Both the position numbers and the translations under genes were made by a program. 38,914 nt of DNA from Planctomycetaceae bacterium (lineage in GTDB: Bacteria; Planctomycetota; Planctomycetia; Pirellulales; UBA1268): contig JAJTED010000011.1 of assembly GCA_021300535.1 (NCBI GenBank), forward strand, positions 1-38,914, written 5' to 3'. Every line of letters begins with the position of its first letter. The first letter of the stretch is position 1. The notes under the pieces were generated by a model that made no database searches, was not told where the DNA came from, and worked only from the letters and a program-made list of their open reading frames with translations. This document shows, in pieces, positions 1 to 7,720 of the stretch.

Positions 1-465
1 TACCTCGAGCCGGTCGATCCGCACCGGCTTCGCGGCCAGTTCCACCGGGCGGCCCTTGCGGGCGAGCCGGTAGGCTCGCTTCCCGCCGACGTGCACCGCC
101 GAATAGTCGCAGGGTCGCTGCAAGATCGCGCCGCGAAAGGCCGGCACGGCGGCGTCGAGGTCGGCGTGCGACGGCCGCACCGGGGTGGCCTCGGCAACGA
201 CCTCGGTCTCCAGGTCGTCGGACGGACTGGAGCGACCGAGGAGGAACCTGCCGCGGTAGTGCTTGGGCAGCTCGTGGACGAAGTCCACGAGCTTCGTGGC
301 ATGGCCCACGCACACCACCACCACGCCCTCCGCGAGCGGATCGAGCGTGCCGGCGTGGCCGACAGTCTTCGTGCCCAGCGCCGCCGCCACGGCGTCGACG
401 ACGCGGCGCGACGATGCGCCCGCCGACTTGTCGATCCCGATCACGCCGGTCAGTGGCTCGTGCAT
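1..465 (-). CDS. truB: tRNA pseudouridine(55) synthase TruB, partial (C-terminus beyond window)
   Basis: Makes pseudouridine 55 in the T-loop of tRNAs. The reverse strand is open from the ATG at 465 to the window edge (155 codons) without a stop. The start GVIGIDKSAG and the motif GHAGTLDPLAEG, with the expected catalytic Asp at residue 42, are TruB signatures; further on YSAVHVGGKRAYRLAR matches the family's second conserved block. The C-terminal part, including any PUA-like domain, lies outside. The ATG sits inside the end of the upstream MmgE/PrpD gene (16-nt overlap, different frame), so translation is probably coupled. This is not the usual nusA-infB-rbfA neighbourhood of truB. No good Shine-Dalgarno is seen before the ATG. 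Confidence 0.93.
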   Translation of the reverse strand, partial: MHEPLTGVIGIDKSAGASSRRVVDAVAAALGTKTVGHAGTLDPLAEGVVVVCVGHATKLVDFVHELPKHYRGRFLLGRSSPSDDLETEVVAEATPVRPSHADLDAAVPAFRGAILQRPCDYSAVHVGGKRAYRLARKGRPVELAAKPVRIDRLEV

Positions 466-2000
466 CCGCGGATCGGAAAGGAGTAGAGGTCGGCGATGTC
501 CGCGGCCGACCTTCCGGCCAGCCGCATCCGCGCGCGGAGCGCGGCCGGATCGTCCACGGCGCCGGCCACGAGCCGGTCGAACTTGAGATCCACCAGGGCC
601 GCGGTGCGGGCGGCGTCGGACCGGGCGTGGCCCTGCGGAAAGAGCACGAAGCCACCGTCGAGTCGCCCGAGTGCCGCATGCTCGATCTCGACCCGCGTCG
701 GGATGCCCTCGGGGTAGCGGGCGTCGTATTCCGGGCCGCCGTGGGCGATGGCGATCTTGGCGATCAGAGCCGCGACGGCCGGATCGCCGATGGCGGCGGC
801 GGAGTAGTCGTCGGGCAGGAGCATGAGCGACTCCCAGCCGCAGGGCGTGCCCGCGGCGGCGGCCGCCCGCGCCTTGAGCAGCGTGCGGGCGAGGATGAAG
901 GGCAGGGAGTGGTCGGCCGACTGCCGCGTCGTCGGCGTCCGCTTCGCCGGGTCGGCGATGATCGAGAACGCCGGCTCGTAGATCGCGACCCGGATCGTGC
1001 GGATGCCGTCGAGGTCGGCAGCGAGGCCCGAGTGCCGGGCGCACAGGTCCACCAGCGACTGCAGTCCGCCGGCCGACTGGTGCTCGTAGAGCCCGAGTTT
1101 GAAGTGCATGGCGTGGATGGCGAAGGCGTCGCCGGCCACGCCGAGTTCCAGGTCGAAGGGGCTCATGCCGTCGGGGCAAGGCTCGTTGAGCCGGTAGATG
1201 GCCAGCGGGTTGCGAAACACGTCGCGCGGGCCGAGGAACCCAGCCAGCGCCCGCCGTGCGCACATCACGCCCGCCTCGGCGGCCAGCGCCGCCGACGCCC
1301 CCTTGGAATCGGAGAGCTGGTGGCCGGCACGGATCGCGCGGAAGGGAACGTAGTGGGCCACCGCCATGCCGATCGCCGACTCGATCTGCTCCGCGCTGCC
1401 GCCGAGCGCCGCGGCGAACACCGCGGCGCTGGCGACGGTCCCGTGGTGCACGTGATCGATGGCGTATCTGCGGAGCGCAAACACCTCGGCGAGGCGGCCG
1501 CGGATCTCGTCCACCAGCAGCATGAGCCGCAGCGTGGCGTCGCCGTCGAGGCCGGCCTCGCGGGCGGCGGCCACGGCCACGGGATAGAAGTCGTTGTGAC
1601 CAAACTCGCCTGCCGTGCGGCCCTTGGCGGCGTCGTAGCCGAAGTTCGTGCCGTTGGAGTCCCACTCGCGGACGGCCGAGGCGTTGGCGGCCACGGCCTT
1701 CTCCACGGCACAGGGCCGCGTGCCGCCGAAGCAGATGCCGCCCCGCGAACCGACGCCGGGGGCCGCGGCCAAGGCTTCGGACCGGAGCACGGTGGGGGCG
1801 TTCGCCCCGAGGGCGAGCGCCGAGACCCCGCAGCCCACGCTGTCGAGATGGAACCGCTCCAGCAACGCGAGCGTCGCCGCGCCGAGCGGCTGCGGAGCGA
1901 AGAGAAAGTCGTGGGCGTAGCGGGCCAGACCGCGGGCCTGGTTCGTACCGCGGGGCAAAAGGACCGTGGCGTCGCCAGATGCGGCAAGCGGATGATTCAT
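450..2000 (-). CDS. MmgE/PrpD family protein
   Basis: 516 aa, a usual length for the family that includes 2-methylcitrate dehydratase (PrpD) and cis-aconitate decarboxylase. The all-helical N-terminal part is recognisable from the HLDSVGCGVSALALG, EWDSNGTNFG, FGHNDFYPVA and HHGTVASA segments, and the lid part from MSPFDLELG and HAMHFKLGLYEHQSAGG. The exact substrate cannot be told: no prpB or prpC is nearby, so propionate metabolism is only one option. The ATG at 2000 is 23 bp from the divergent kinase ATG. A TGTAAT box (2014 to 2009) lies 8 nt upstream of the start. The 3' end overlaps truB by 16 nt, so the two are probably one transcript. Confidence 0.88.
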   Translation of the reverse strand: MNHPLAASGDATVLLPRGTNQARGLARYAHDFLFAPQPLGAATLALLERFHLDSVGCGVSALALGANAPTVLRSEALAAAPGVGSRGGICFGGTRPCAVEKAVAANASAVREWDSNGTNFGYDAAKGRTAGEFGHNDFYPVAVAAAREAGLDGDATLRLMLLVDEIRGRLAEVFALRRYAIDHVHHGTVASAAVFAAALGGSAEQIESAIGMAVAHYVPFRAIRAGHQLSDSKGASAALAAEAGVMCARRALAGFLGPRDVFRNPLAIYRLNEPCPDGMSPFDLELGVAGDAFAIHAMHFKLGLYEHQSAGGLQSLVDLCARHSGLAADLDGIRTIRVAIYEPAFSIIADPAKRTPTTRQSADHSLPFILARTLLKARAAAAAGTPCGWESLMLLPDDYSAAAIGDPAVAALIAKIAIAHGGPEYDARYPEGIPTRVEIEHAALGRLDGGFVLFPQGHARSDAARTAALVDLKFDRLVAGAVDDPAALRARMRLAGRSAADIADLYSFPIRGCTSH

Positions 2001-2008
2001 GGGGATCG

Positions 2009-2016
2009 ATTACACT
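2009..2016. promoter_or_regulatory. Overlapping divergent -10-like boxes
   Basis: TACACT (2011-2016, +) ends 7 nt before the kinase ATG, and TGTAAT (2014-2009, -) ends 8 nt before the MmgE/PrpD ATG. The two share four base pairs. Nothing else resembling a promoter fits in the 23-bp space. No convincing -35 is seen in either direction. The assignment is inferred from position and similarity to a bacterial -10 only. Confidence 0.4.
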
Positions 2017-2023
2017 TCATGCC

Positions 2024-3886
2024 ATGCAACCGACGCAATTGGGCCCCTACAAGATCCGCTCGCGGCTCGGCCGCGGCGGCATGGGGGCCGTCTACGAGGC
2101 GGAGGACACCGGGAGCGGGCGGCTCGTCGCGGTGAAGACCCTGGCCGCCCACCTCGGCGACGATGCGGGGCTGCGGCGGCGATTCGCGGCCGAGATCGAA
2201 ACGCTCAAGGCCCTGCGGCATCCGGGCATCGTGCAGTTGCTCGCCTTCGGCGAAGAAGACGGCGTTCCCTACTTCGCGATGGAGCTGGTGACCGGCAAGA
2301 GCCTGGAGCAGGTGTTGCGCAGCGGCCGGCTGTTCACCTGGCGGGAGACGGTCGGGCTGGCGCTGGAGATCGTCCGGGCGCTGAAGAGCGCCCACGACCA
2401 CGGCGTGGTCCACCGCGACCTCAAGCCCGCGAACCTGTTGCTGCTGGATGCACCGACGGACGGCACCACCGTGAGACTCGCCGACTTCGGCATCGCCCGC
2501 CTGTTCGGCGACGCCGGCCAAACCCTGGCCGGCACCGTGGTCGGCACCGCTGAGTTCATGGCGCCGGAGCAGGCCGCCGGCAAGGCGGTGGACCAGCGGG
2601 CCGATCTGTACGCCTTGGGCCTGGTGATGTTCGCCATGCTCGCGGGACGGCCGCCGTTTCACGGCGGCGACGTGACCCGCGTGCTCGAGCGGCAGCGGCG
2701 TGAGGCGCCGCCCCGAGTGGCGACGATGGTTCCGGGAGTGCCGCCCGAACTCGACCAGCTCATCGATCGGCTGCTGGCCAAGGATCCGGCCCAGCGGCCG
2801 GCCAACGCCCTGGCGGTGGGGCGGCTGCTGGCGGCGATCGACGCGCTGCCCGACACGCACGCACAGGCCGGGGCGGTGGTCATCGACCACTGCGCTGCCA
2901 CGCGAGCGATGCCCGACGCCGAGACCGCAGCGCTGCCGACCGCGGCGAACGGCCCCGCTGCCGACGACGCGACGCGGCCCCATACCGCCGGGCCGCGGGC
3001 CTCCGCGTTCGCCCATGCCCGCACCGTGCCGGCGGAAACCGCGCCCGCGGCCGCGCCCGCGGCCCGCAATCGGTTCACTACGATCGAGGACCTGCACCGC
3101 GCCACGCGACAGCGCGCCGCGGCGGACCGGCGGCGGCAACGGATCTGGCAGACGGCCGCGGTTGCCGCGACGGCGGCCGTGATTCTGGGGGTGGGCTCGT
3201 TTGTGCTGCGGCCCCGGACCGCCGACACGCTCTACACGCGGATCGCCGCCATCGCCGCCGACGAGGCGTCGGATCTGCGTGACGCCCGTTCCTTGATCGC
3301 AGAGTTTCTGCAGCGTTATCCCGCCGACGGCAGGGCAGGGGAGGTGCGCGAGCTCGATCACCGGCTCGACGTCGACATGCTGGAGCGGAAGGCCCGGCGG
3401 CGGCCGCGAACCGACCGGCCGCTGCCGCCGATCGAGCGTGACTACCGGGCGGCGATGGCCCGTGAGGCCGAGAGCCCCGCGGCATGCGTCGCGGCGCTGG
3501 AGGCGCTGCGGGCCGTGACCACGGCTGATGGTGGGACCGGCGAGGCGGCCCGGGACGATGCCGGCGCATCAACCGCCTTGTGGCTGGCTCTCGTCAGCCG
3601 ACAGATCGACCGGTTGGCGCCGCTGGCAGCCCGCGAGCGGGAGGAAGATGCGACGCGGGCCCGGGCCGTGCTGGCCGAGGCTGCCGCCCTCGCCACCGCA
3701 GCCGGCGCCGCGGCCGGGGCCGAGCGGGCCGCACTCGCCGACCGCCGCCGCACGCTCCTGCAAAGCCTCGTCGCGCTCAATGCCGCGCGGCCGCACATGG
3801 CGCCGCTCGTCGCCGAAGCCCGCCGACTGCTCGGCGAGCAGCCGGCCAATCCCGATCCGCACCCCCGACCGGAACCGCATCCATGA
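2024..3886 (+). CDS. Hanks-type serine/threonine protein kinase with C-terminal membrane anchor
   Basis: 620 aa. The start at 2024 puts the kinase domain at the very N-terminus (residues about 8-270). It shows the glycine loop LGRGGMGAVYEAE, the ATP-binding Lys 38 in VAVKTL, the catalytic loop HRDLKPANLL (from residue 130), DFG (from residue 154) and GTAEFMAPEQ. All key residues are present, so it should be active. An Ala/Pro-rich linker follows, then one membrane helix at about residues 375-397 (TAAVAATAAVILGVGSFVL) and an Ala/Arg-rich helical tail of about 220 residues, predicted extracytoplasmic. Its last codons overlap hemL (ATGA), so the two are co-translated. The ligand of the tail and the kinase targets are unknown. 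Confidence 0.93.
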   Translation: MQPTQLGPYKIRSRLGRGGMGAVYEAEDTGSGRLVAVKTLAAHLGDDAGLRRRFAAEIETLKALRHPGIVQLLAFGEEDGVPYFAMELVTGKSLEQVLRSGRLFTWRETVGLALEIVRALKSAHDHGVVHRDLKPANLLLLDAPTDGTTVRLADFGIARLFGDAGQTLAGTVVGTAEFMAPEQAAGKAVDQRADLYALGLVMFAMLAGRPPFHGGDVTRVLERQRREAPPRVATMVPGVPPELDQLIDRLLAKDPAQRPANALAVGRLLAAIDALPDTHAQAGAVVIDHCAATRAMPDAETAALPTAANGPAADDATRPHTAGPRASAFAHARTVPAETAPAAAPAARNRFTTIEDLHRATRQRAAADRRRQRIWQTAAVAATAAVILGVGSFVLRPRTADTLYTRIAAIAADEASDLRDARSLIAEFLQRYPADGRAGEVRELDHRLDVDMLERKARRRPRTDRPLPPIERDYRAAMAREAESPAACVAALEALRAVTTADGGTGEAARDDAGASTALWLALVSRQIDRLAPLAAREREEDATRARAVLAEAAALATAAGAAAGAERAALADRRRTLLQSLVALNAARPHMAPLVAEARRLLGEQPANPDPHPRPEPHP

Positions 3887-5217
3887 CCATTCCCGCAACC
3901 GCACCGTCCGCCGCCACCGCCGCCCGCCGCGCGGCCAGCCACGCCGCCTTTGCCCGCGCCCGCCGGCTGATTCCCGGCGGCGTCAACTCGCCGGCCCGGG
4001 CCTTCGGCGGCGTCGGCGGCGAGCCGATCTTCTTCAAGTCTGCGCTGGGACAGTGGCTGACAGACATCGACGGCAACGCCTACCTCGACTACATCGGCTC
4101 CTGGGGACCGATGATCCTCGGCCACCGGCATCCGCGGGTGGTGGCCGCGATCGAGCGGGCCCTCGCCGCGGGCACCAGCTACGGGGCGCCCACCGAGGCC
4201 GAGAGTCGGCTGGCCGAGCTGATCATCGCCGCCGTGCCGTCGATCGAGAAGGTGCGGCTGGTGAGCAGCGGCACCGAGGCGGCGATGACCGCCGTGCGGC
4301 TGGCCCGCGGGTTCACCGGCCGCGACAAGATCGTCAAGTTCGCCGGCAACTATCACGGCCACGCCGACAGCCTGCTCGTGGCGGCGGGCTCGTCGGCCGC
4401 CACGCTCGGCGCCCCCGACTCGCCGGGCGTGACCGCCGGCACGGCCCGCGACACGATCGTGCTCGAATACAACGACGTCGCCGGTCTCGAGGCGGCGTTC
4501 GCTGCGGCAGGCGGCGACATCGCGGCCGTCCTCATGGAGCCGGTGGTGGGCAACATGGGGCTCGTGGTGCCGACGCAGGAGTTTCTCGGTGCGGCCCGCG
4601 ATCTGTGCACGCGGCATGGCGGGCTGCTGGTGTGCGACGAGGTGATGACCGGGTTTCGGCTCGCGCTCGGCGGCGCGCAGCAGCGGCTCACGATCGCCCC
4701 CGACCTGACCACGCTCGGCAAGATCGTGGGCGGCGGCCTGCCGCTGGCCGCGTACGGCGGCCGGGCCGACGTCATGGACCACATGCTCCCCGCCGGCAAG
4801 GTGTTTCAGGCCGGCACGCTATCGGGCAACCCGCTGGCGGTCGCCGCCGGCACGGCCACGCTGGAGGAACTCCGCGAGCATCCTCCCTACGAGCATCTGG
4901 AGCGACTGGGGTCCCGGCTGGAGTCCGGCTTCCGCGCGGCCGCGGCCGCGGCCGGCGTCACCGCCTGGACGGCCCGCGTCGGCAGCATGATGACGACCTT
5001 CTTCCAGCGCGGCGCCACGGCCATCCCCGTGACCGGCTGGAAAACGGCGTCGCAGAGCGACACCGCCCGCTACGCCGCCTTCTTCTGGGGCATGATCGAC
5101 CGCGGCGTGTATCTGCCGTGCAGCCAGTACGAGGCGCTCTTCATCTCGGCCGCCCACACCGAGGCCGACATCGACGCCACGGTGGCAGCCGCGTGCGAGA
5201 CGCTGGCCACGCTGTAG
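3883..5217 (+). CDS. hemL: Glutamate-1-semialdehyde 2,1-aminomutase
   Basis: 444 aa, normal length. Converts glutamate-1-semialdehyde to 5-aminolevulinate in the C5 route of tetrapyrrole (haem) synthesis, with PLP as cofactor, in the cytosol. Diagnostic stretches are RLIPGGVNSPARAFGGVGG, SSGTEAAMTAVRLARG, NYHGHADSLLV, DEVMTGFR and TLGKIVGGGLP; Lys 280 in the last is the expected PLP Schiff-base lysine. The ATG at 3883 overlaps the kinase stop by 4 nt. No other haem genes are adjacent. A repeat block follows directly after the stop. Confidence 0.96.
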   Translation: MTIPATAPSAATAARRAASHAAFARARRLIPGGVNSPARAFGGVGGEPIFFKSALGQWLTDIDGNAYLDYIGSWGPMILGHRHPRVVAAIERALAAGTSYGAPTEAESRLAELIIAAVPSIEKVRLVSSGTEAAMTAVRLARGFTGRDKIVKFAGNYHGHADSLLVAAGSSAATLGAPDSPGVTAGTARDTIVLEYNDVAGLEAAFAAAGGDIAAVLMEPVVGNMGLVVPTQEFLGAARDLCTRHGGLLVCDEVMTGFRLALGGAQQRLTIAPDLTTLGKIVGGGLPLAAYGGRADVMDHMLPAGKVFQAGTLSGNPLAVAAGTATLEELREHPPYEHLERLGSRLESGFRAAAAAAGVTAWTARVGSMMTTFFQRGATAIPVTGWKTASQSDTARYAAFFWGMIDRGVYLPCSQYEALFISAAHTEADIDATVAAACETLATL

Positions 5218-5292
5218 CGGCGATCTCCGACCGTCGCATCCGGCCTGTCGCTCCACCACCCGCATTCGCAAGCCTGGAGGCTTGCGCCACGG
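5217..5292. repeat. 76-bp direct repeat, copy 1, carrying a family-A palindrome
   Basis: Identical to 5458-5533 (offset 241 bp). It contains the 20-bp palindrome CGCAAGCCTGGAGGCTTGCG at 5267-5286 (9-bp arms, 2-nt loop). It starts at the last base of the hemL stop codon, so this copy also forms the 3' flank of hemL. The stretch 5218-5575 has no gene; the 165 bp between the two copies are discussed under the composite module. Confidence 0.9.
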
Positions 5293-5387
5293 GGGCGGCG
5301 GTGGCTGTCGGTCGTGTCCGGTTGCCGGGAAGCCTGAATCGTCAGATGAGAGAATCCGCGACGCTTCTCCCGCGGCCATCCGCGGTC

Positions 5388-5533
5388 CCTCGGCTCACGG
5401 CTCGGGCTTCAAGGGCACGAGTGCAGAACCACGCAGCAACGACGACTTCTTCCTGGAGCGGCGATCTCCGACCGTCGCATCCGGCCTGTCGCTCCACCAC
5501 CCGCATTCGCAAGCCTGGAGGCTTGCGCCACGG
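5388..5533. repeat. Composite repeat module, left copy (matches 36338-36486)
   Basis: By eye this stretch aligns with 36338-36486 over nearly its full length: a CCCTCGGC start, then CTCGGGCTTCAAGGGCA, a CAGAACCACG block, a TCTCCGACCGTCG block, then the family-A palindrome. Differences are scattered substitutions and one or two small indels. It is a larger dispersed intergenic module into which the 20-bp palindrome is built. Confidence 0.7.
5458..5533. repeat. 76-bp direct repeat, copy 2, carrying a family-A palindrome
   Basis: Exact copy of 5217-5292, with the palindrome at 5508-5527. It lies 42 bp upstream of the DedA start, so it falls in that gene's promoter or leader region. Confidence 0.9.
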
Positions 5534-5575
5534 CCCTGGGTTGCAGCCGCCGGACATGCCGAGGACACTGGCCCC

Positions 5576-6229
5576 ATGGATGCCATCAAGCAGTTTCTTG
5601 ACATCTTCTTGAAGGTGAACGAGCACCTCGAGGCCCTGGTCACCGCCTGGGGGCCATGGACCTACGTTGTGCTGTTCGCCATCATCTTCTGCGAGACCGG
5701 CCTGGTGGTCACGCCCTTCCTCCCGGGCGACTCGCTGCTGTTCGCGGCCGGGGCGATGGCGGCGGTCTATCCGCAGCACGTCGGCCTCGTGCCCTTGCTC
5801 GTGATCCTCACGATCGCCGCGATCCTCGGCGACACGGTCAACTACGCGATCGGCCGATGGATCGGGCCGCGGGCCTTCAAGATCGACAAGTGGTTCCTCA
5901 AGCACGAGCACCTGGAGCGGACGCAGGATTTCTACGGGCGGCACGGCGGCAAGACGATCGTCCTCGCCCGGTTCGTGCCGATCGTGCGCACGTTCGCGCC
6001 GTTCGTGGCCGGCGTGGGACGGATGCACTACCCGACGTTCCTCTTCTACAACGTCGTCGGCGGGATCGCCTGGGTGGCGATCTGCACGCTGGCCGGCTTT
6101 TTCTTCGGCAACATCCCCGAGGTGAAAAAACACTTCGAGCTGGTGGTGGTCGGCATCGTGATCGTGTCGGTGCTGCCACTGGCCTGGGAATGGTGGCGGG
6201 CGCGGGCGGCACGGCCCCGGGCGGAGTGA
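5576..6229 (+). CDS. DedA family (VTT domain) membrane protein
   Basis: 217 aa with four to five hydrophobic segments, the size of typical DedA proteins. Family features are ETGLVVTPFLPGDSLLF near residue 38, the amphipathic AILGDTVNYAIGRWIG, the ARFVPIVRTFAPFVAGVGRM motif with conserved arginines, and FLFYNVVGGIAWV. DedA proteins are inner-membrane transporters or scramblases linked to undecaprenyl-phosphate or phospholipid recycling; which one applies here is not visible. The ATG at 5576 gives the natural N-terminus (MDAIKQFLDIF); the frame is open further upstream only through repeat DNA. No Shine-Dalgarno is obvious. No operon partner. Confidence 0.93.
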   Translation: MDAIKQFLDIFLKVNEHLEALVTAWGPWTYVVLFAIIFCETGLVVTPFLPGDSLLFAAGAMAAVYPQHVGLVPLLVILTIAAILGDTVNYAIGRWIGPRAFKIDKWFLKHEHLERTQDFYGRHGGKTIVLARFVPIVRTFAPFVAGVGRMHYPTFLFYNVVGGIAWVAICTLAGFFFGNIPEVKKHFELVVVGIVIVSVLPLAWEWWRARAARPRAE

Positions 6230-6244
6230 TCGTGAAACGTGCCC

Positions 6245-6396
6245 CCGTGGCGCAAGCCTCCAGGCTTGCGAATGCGGGTCGTTGAGCCACGGGCCGGACA
6301 CGACGGTCAAAGACCGCCGCTCCATGTGGCGCAAGCCTCCAGGCTTGCGAATGCAGGCAAGGGAGCCACGGGCCGGACACGACGGTCAAAGACCGC
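6245..6396. repeat. Two family-A palindromes alternating with two family-C hairpins
   Basis: In order: palindrome 6251-6270, GACGGTC/GACCGCC hairpin 6302-6318, palindrome 6330-6349, hairpin 6380-6396. The A+C pair repeats with a 78-79-bp period, so this is a local duplication. It lies between the convergent DedA and endonuclease-family genes and could act as a bidirectional terminator, but no run of T follows the stems. Confidence 0.8.
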
Positions 6397-6416
6397 CACG
6401 GCAGACAACCGCCTCA

Positions 6417-7130
6417 TCACCGCCGCACATGGAAGTCGACCACCAGCGGCAGGTGGTCGCTGGCGACCTTCGTTAGGCTCGTGCGGACCACGCGGGCGTG
6501 CTTCACCTCCACGTCACCCCGCACGAAGGCCTTGTCGAGCGACCCGACGGCCAGCCAGGCCGGGAAGCTGCGAAACCGGCTCGGCGGGCTCGTCACCTGG
6601 CTGAATCCGCTCGCCGCCAGGACGCCCGCGGCGAGCGTGTCGCGCCAGTCGTTGAAGTCGCCGACGATCACGGTGGGATGCCGGTCGGCCGAGCGGAAGA
6701 GCATGTGGCCGAGGACCCGCTCCATCTGCCAATGCCGCTCCCGCTCGGCAAGGCCGAGATGGGCGTGGACCAGATGCAGGAGGCCCTCGGGCGTGTCGAT
6801 CACGAGCAGCTGCGCGCCCCGCGGCTTGCGGCTCCCCTGACGCAGCGACACGCGGTGCCGGCTCGCCACCGGCCACCGGGAGAGCACGAGGTTGCCGTAG
6901 CCGCCCCGCCCCACGGGCACGTTGACCTGGAACACACCGTGGCAGCGGAGCGCCTGCGCCAGGAGCCGCGGCTGGTCGTCGAAGCGGCTGCGGCGCACGA
7001 GACGGTCCACCTCCTGGAGGCACACGAGGTCGGGGTTCTCGGCCTCGATGACGTCGAGGATCCGACCCAGCGAGTACCGCCGATCACGGCCGCCGATCCC
7101 CTTGTGGATGTTCCAGCTCAAGAGCCGCAT
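6417..7130 (-). CDS. Endonuclease/exonuclease/phosphatase family protein
   Basis: 237 aa, a compact single-domain member of the DNase I-like superfamily. Conserved motifs appear in order: LLSWNIHKG (Asn at the metal site), CLQEVDRL (metal-binding Glu), VHAHLGLAERER, VIVGDFNDW (Asp/Asn) and SDHLPLVVDF (catalytic Asp-His). All catalytic residues are present. No signal peptide or membrane segment, so it is probably cytosolic. Substrate class (DNA, lipid or sugar phosphate) cannot be told. The ATG is 3 nt after the stop of the CopZ-like gene, so the two form an operon. Confidence 0.9.
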   Translation of the reverse strand: MRLLSWNIHKGIGGRDRRYSLGRILDVIEAENPDLVCLQEVDRLVRRSRFDDQPRLLAQALRCHGVFQVNVPVGRGGYGNLVLSRWPVASRHRVSLRQGSRKPRGAQLLVIDTPEGLLHLVHAHLGLAERERHWQMERVLGHMLFRSADRHPTVIVGDFNDWRDTLAAGVLAASGFSQVTSPPSRFRSFPAWLAVGSLDKAFVRGDVEVKHARVVRTSLTKVASDHLPLVVDFHVRR

Positions 7131-7133
7131 GCA

Positions 7134-7586
7134 TCACCCGCCCGCGGCCCCGCGGCGTCTCATGTAGAACCGCTGCACGCGGGCCACGCAGGAGCGGCCG
7201 TCCGCGCTCCTGATCGCGCAGTCCGCCCCCGGCTCGCCCGCCTTCCGCACCACCGCGCGGACCCGCGTGGGCACGCCCTCGGCGAGGTCGCGATCGACGT
7301 CGTCCACCGTCAGACCGTGGCAGGCACACAGCGGCCCGGCCGGGTCCTTCGGCCAGGGGAGTCCGTGGGCGGCGGCCGTGGCGATGGTTCGCTCCAGCAG
7401 GTCGAAGTAGGCCACGGGGCAGGTGTCGCCAGCGCAGAAGTAAGCCGGCTCGGCGAGCGATTCGACGGCCGCCGGGCCGACATGGGCGGCGAGCGTCTGC
7501 GGCATCACCTGCACACCATCGCCGCCGCACGCGGGGCACCGCGGCGGCAGGCTCGCATCCGGTTCCTTGCAGAAGGCCTTGTTCAT
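7134..7586 (-). CDS. CopZ-type zinc/iron-sulfur binding protein (zf_CopZ-like)
   Basis: 150 aa. Cysteines are spaced as in the N-terminal domain of archaeal CopZ: C17-x2-C20, YFC51-x4-C56-x-VAYF, and C87-x-C89-H, followed by a C-x10-C pair near the end. That domain binds a zinc ion and a [2Fe-2S] cluster and reduces or delivers copper. The downstream HMA copper-chaperone domain of CopZ is missing here, as in many stand-alone homologues. The ATG at 7586 is supported by a strong GGAGGGG Shine-Dalgarno and by TACAAT at 7601-7596. First gene of a two-gene operon with the endonuclease-family gene. No copper ATPase is nearby, so the copper link is by family only. Confidence 0.75.
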   Translation of the reverse strand: MNKAFCKEPDASLPPRCPACGGDGVQVMPQTLAAHVGPAAVESLAEPAYFCAGDTCPVAYFDLLERTIATAAAHGLPWPKDPAGPLCACHGLTVDDVDRDLAEGVPTRVRAVVRKAGEPGADCAIRSADGRSCVARVQRFYMRRRGAAGG

Positions 7587-7595
7587 CGCCCCTCC

Positions 7596-7601
7596 ATTGT
7601 A
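7596..7601 (-). promoter_or_regulatory. Candidate -10 box TACAAT of the CopZ-like operon
   Basis: TACAAT on the minus strand is followed by GGAGGGGCG and the ATG at 7586. If it is the -10, transcription would start within or just after the Shine-Dalgarno. No -35 is evident; the region upstream is repeat DNA. Confidence 0.35.
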
Positions 7602-7620
7602 ATGCCGGCAGTGGACCATC

Positions 7621-7703
7621 CGTGGCGCAAGCTTCCAGGATTGCGAATACGCGTGAGGGAGCCACAGGCCGCATTCGCACGCCTGGAGGCGTACGCCACT
7701 GGG
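7621..7703. repeat. Inverted pair of family-A palindromes, unit 1
   Basis: Palindrome 7626-7645 (imperfect) and palindrome 7676-7695 lie in opposite orientation, flanked by GTGGCG and CGCCAC ends: a doublet of REP-like hairpins. Repeated 100 bp downstream at 7721-7803. Lies between divergent genes, upstream of the isomerase-like gene. Confidence 0.85.
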
Positions 7704-7720
7704 GACAGCGGCAAGTCCTT

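Noticed and set aside
1..486. Plus-strand open frame at the left edge
   Set aside because: It is antisense to truB, whose motifs are unmistakable on the minus strand.
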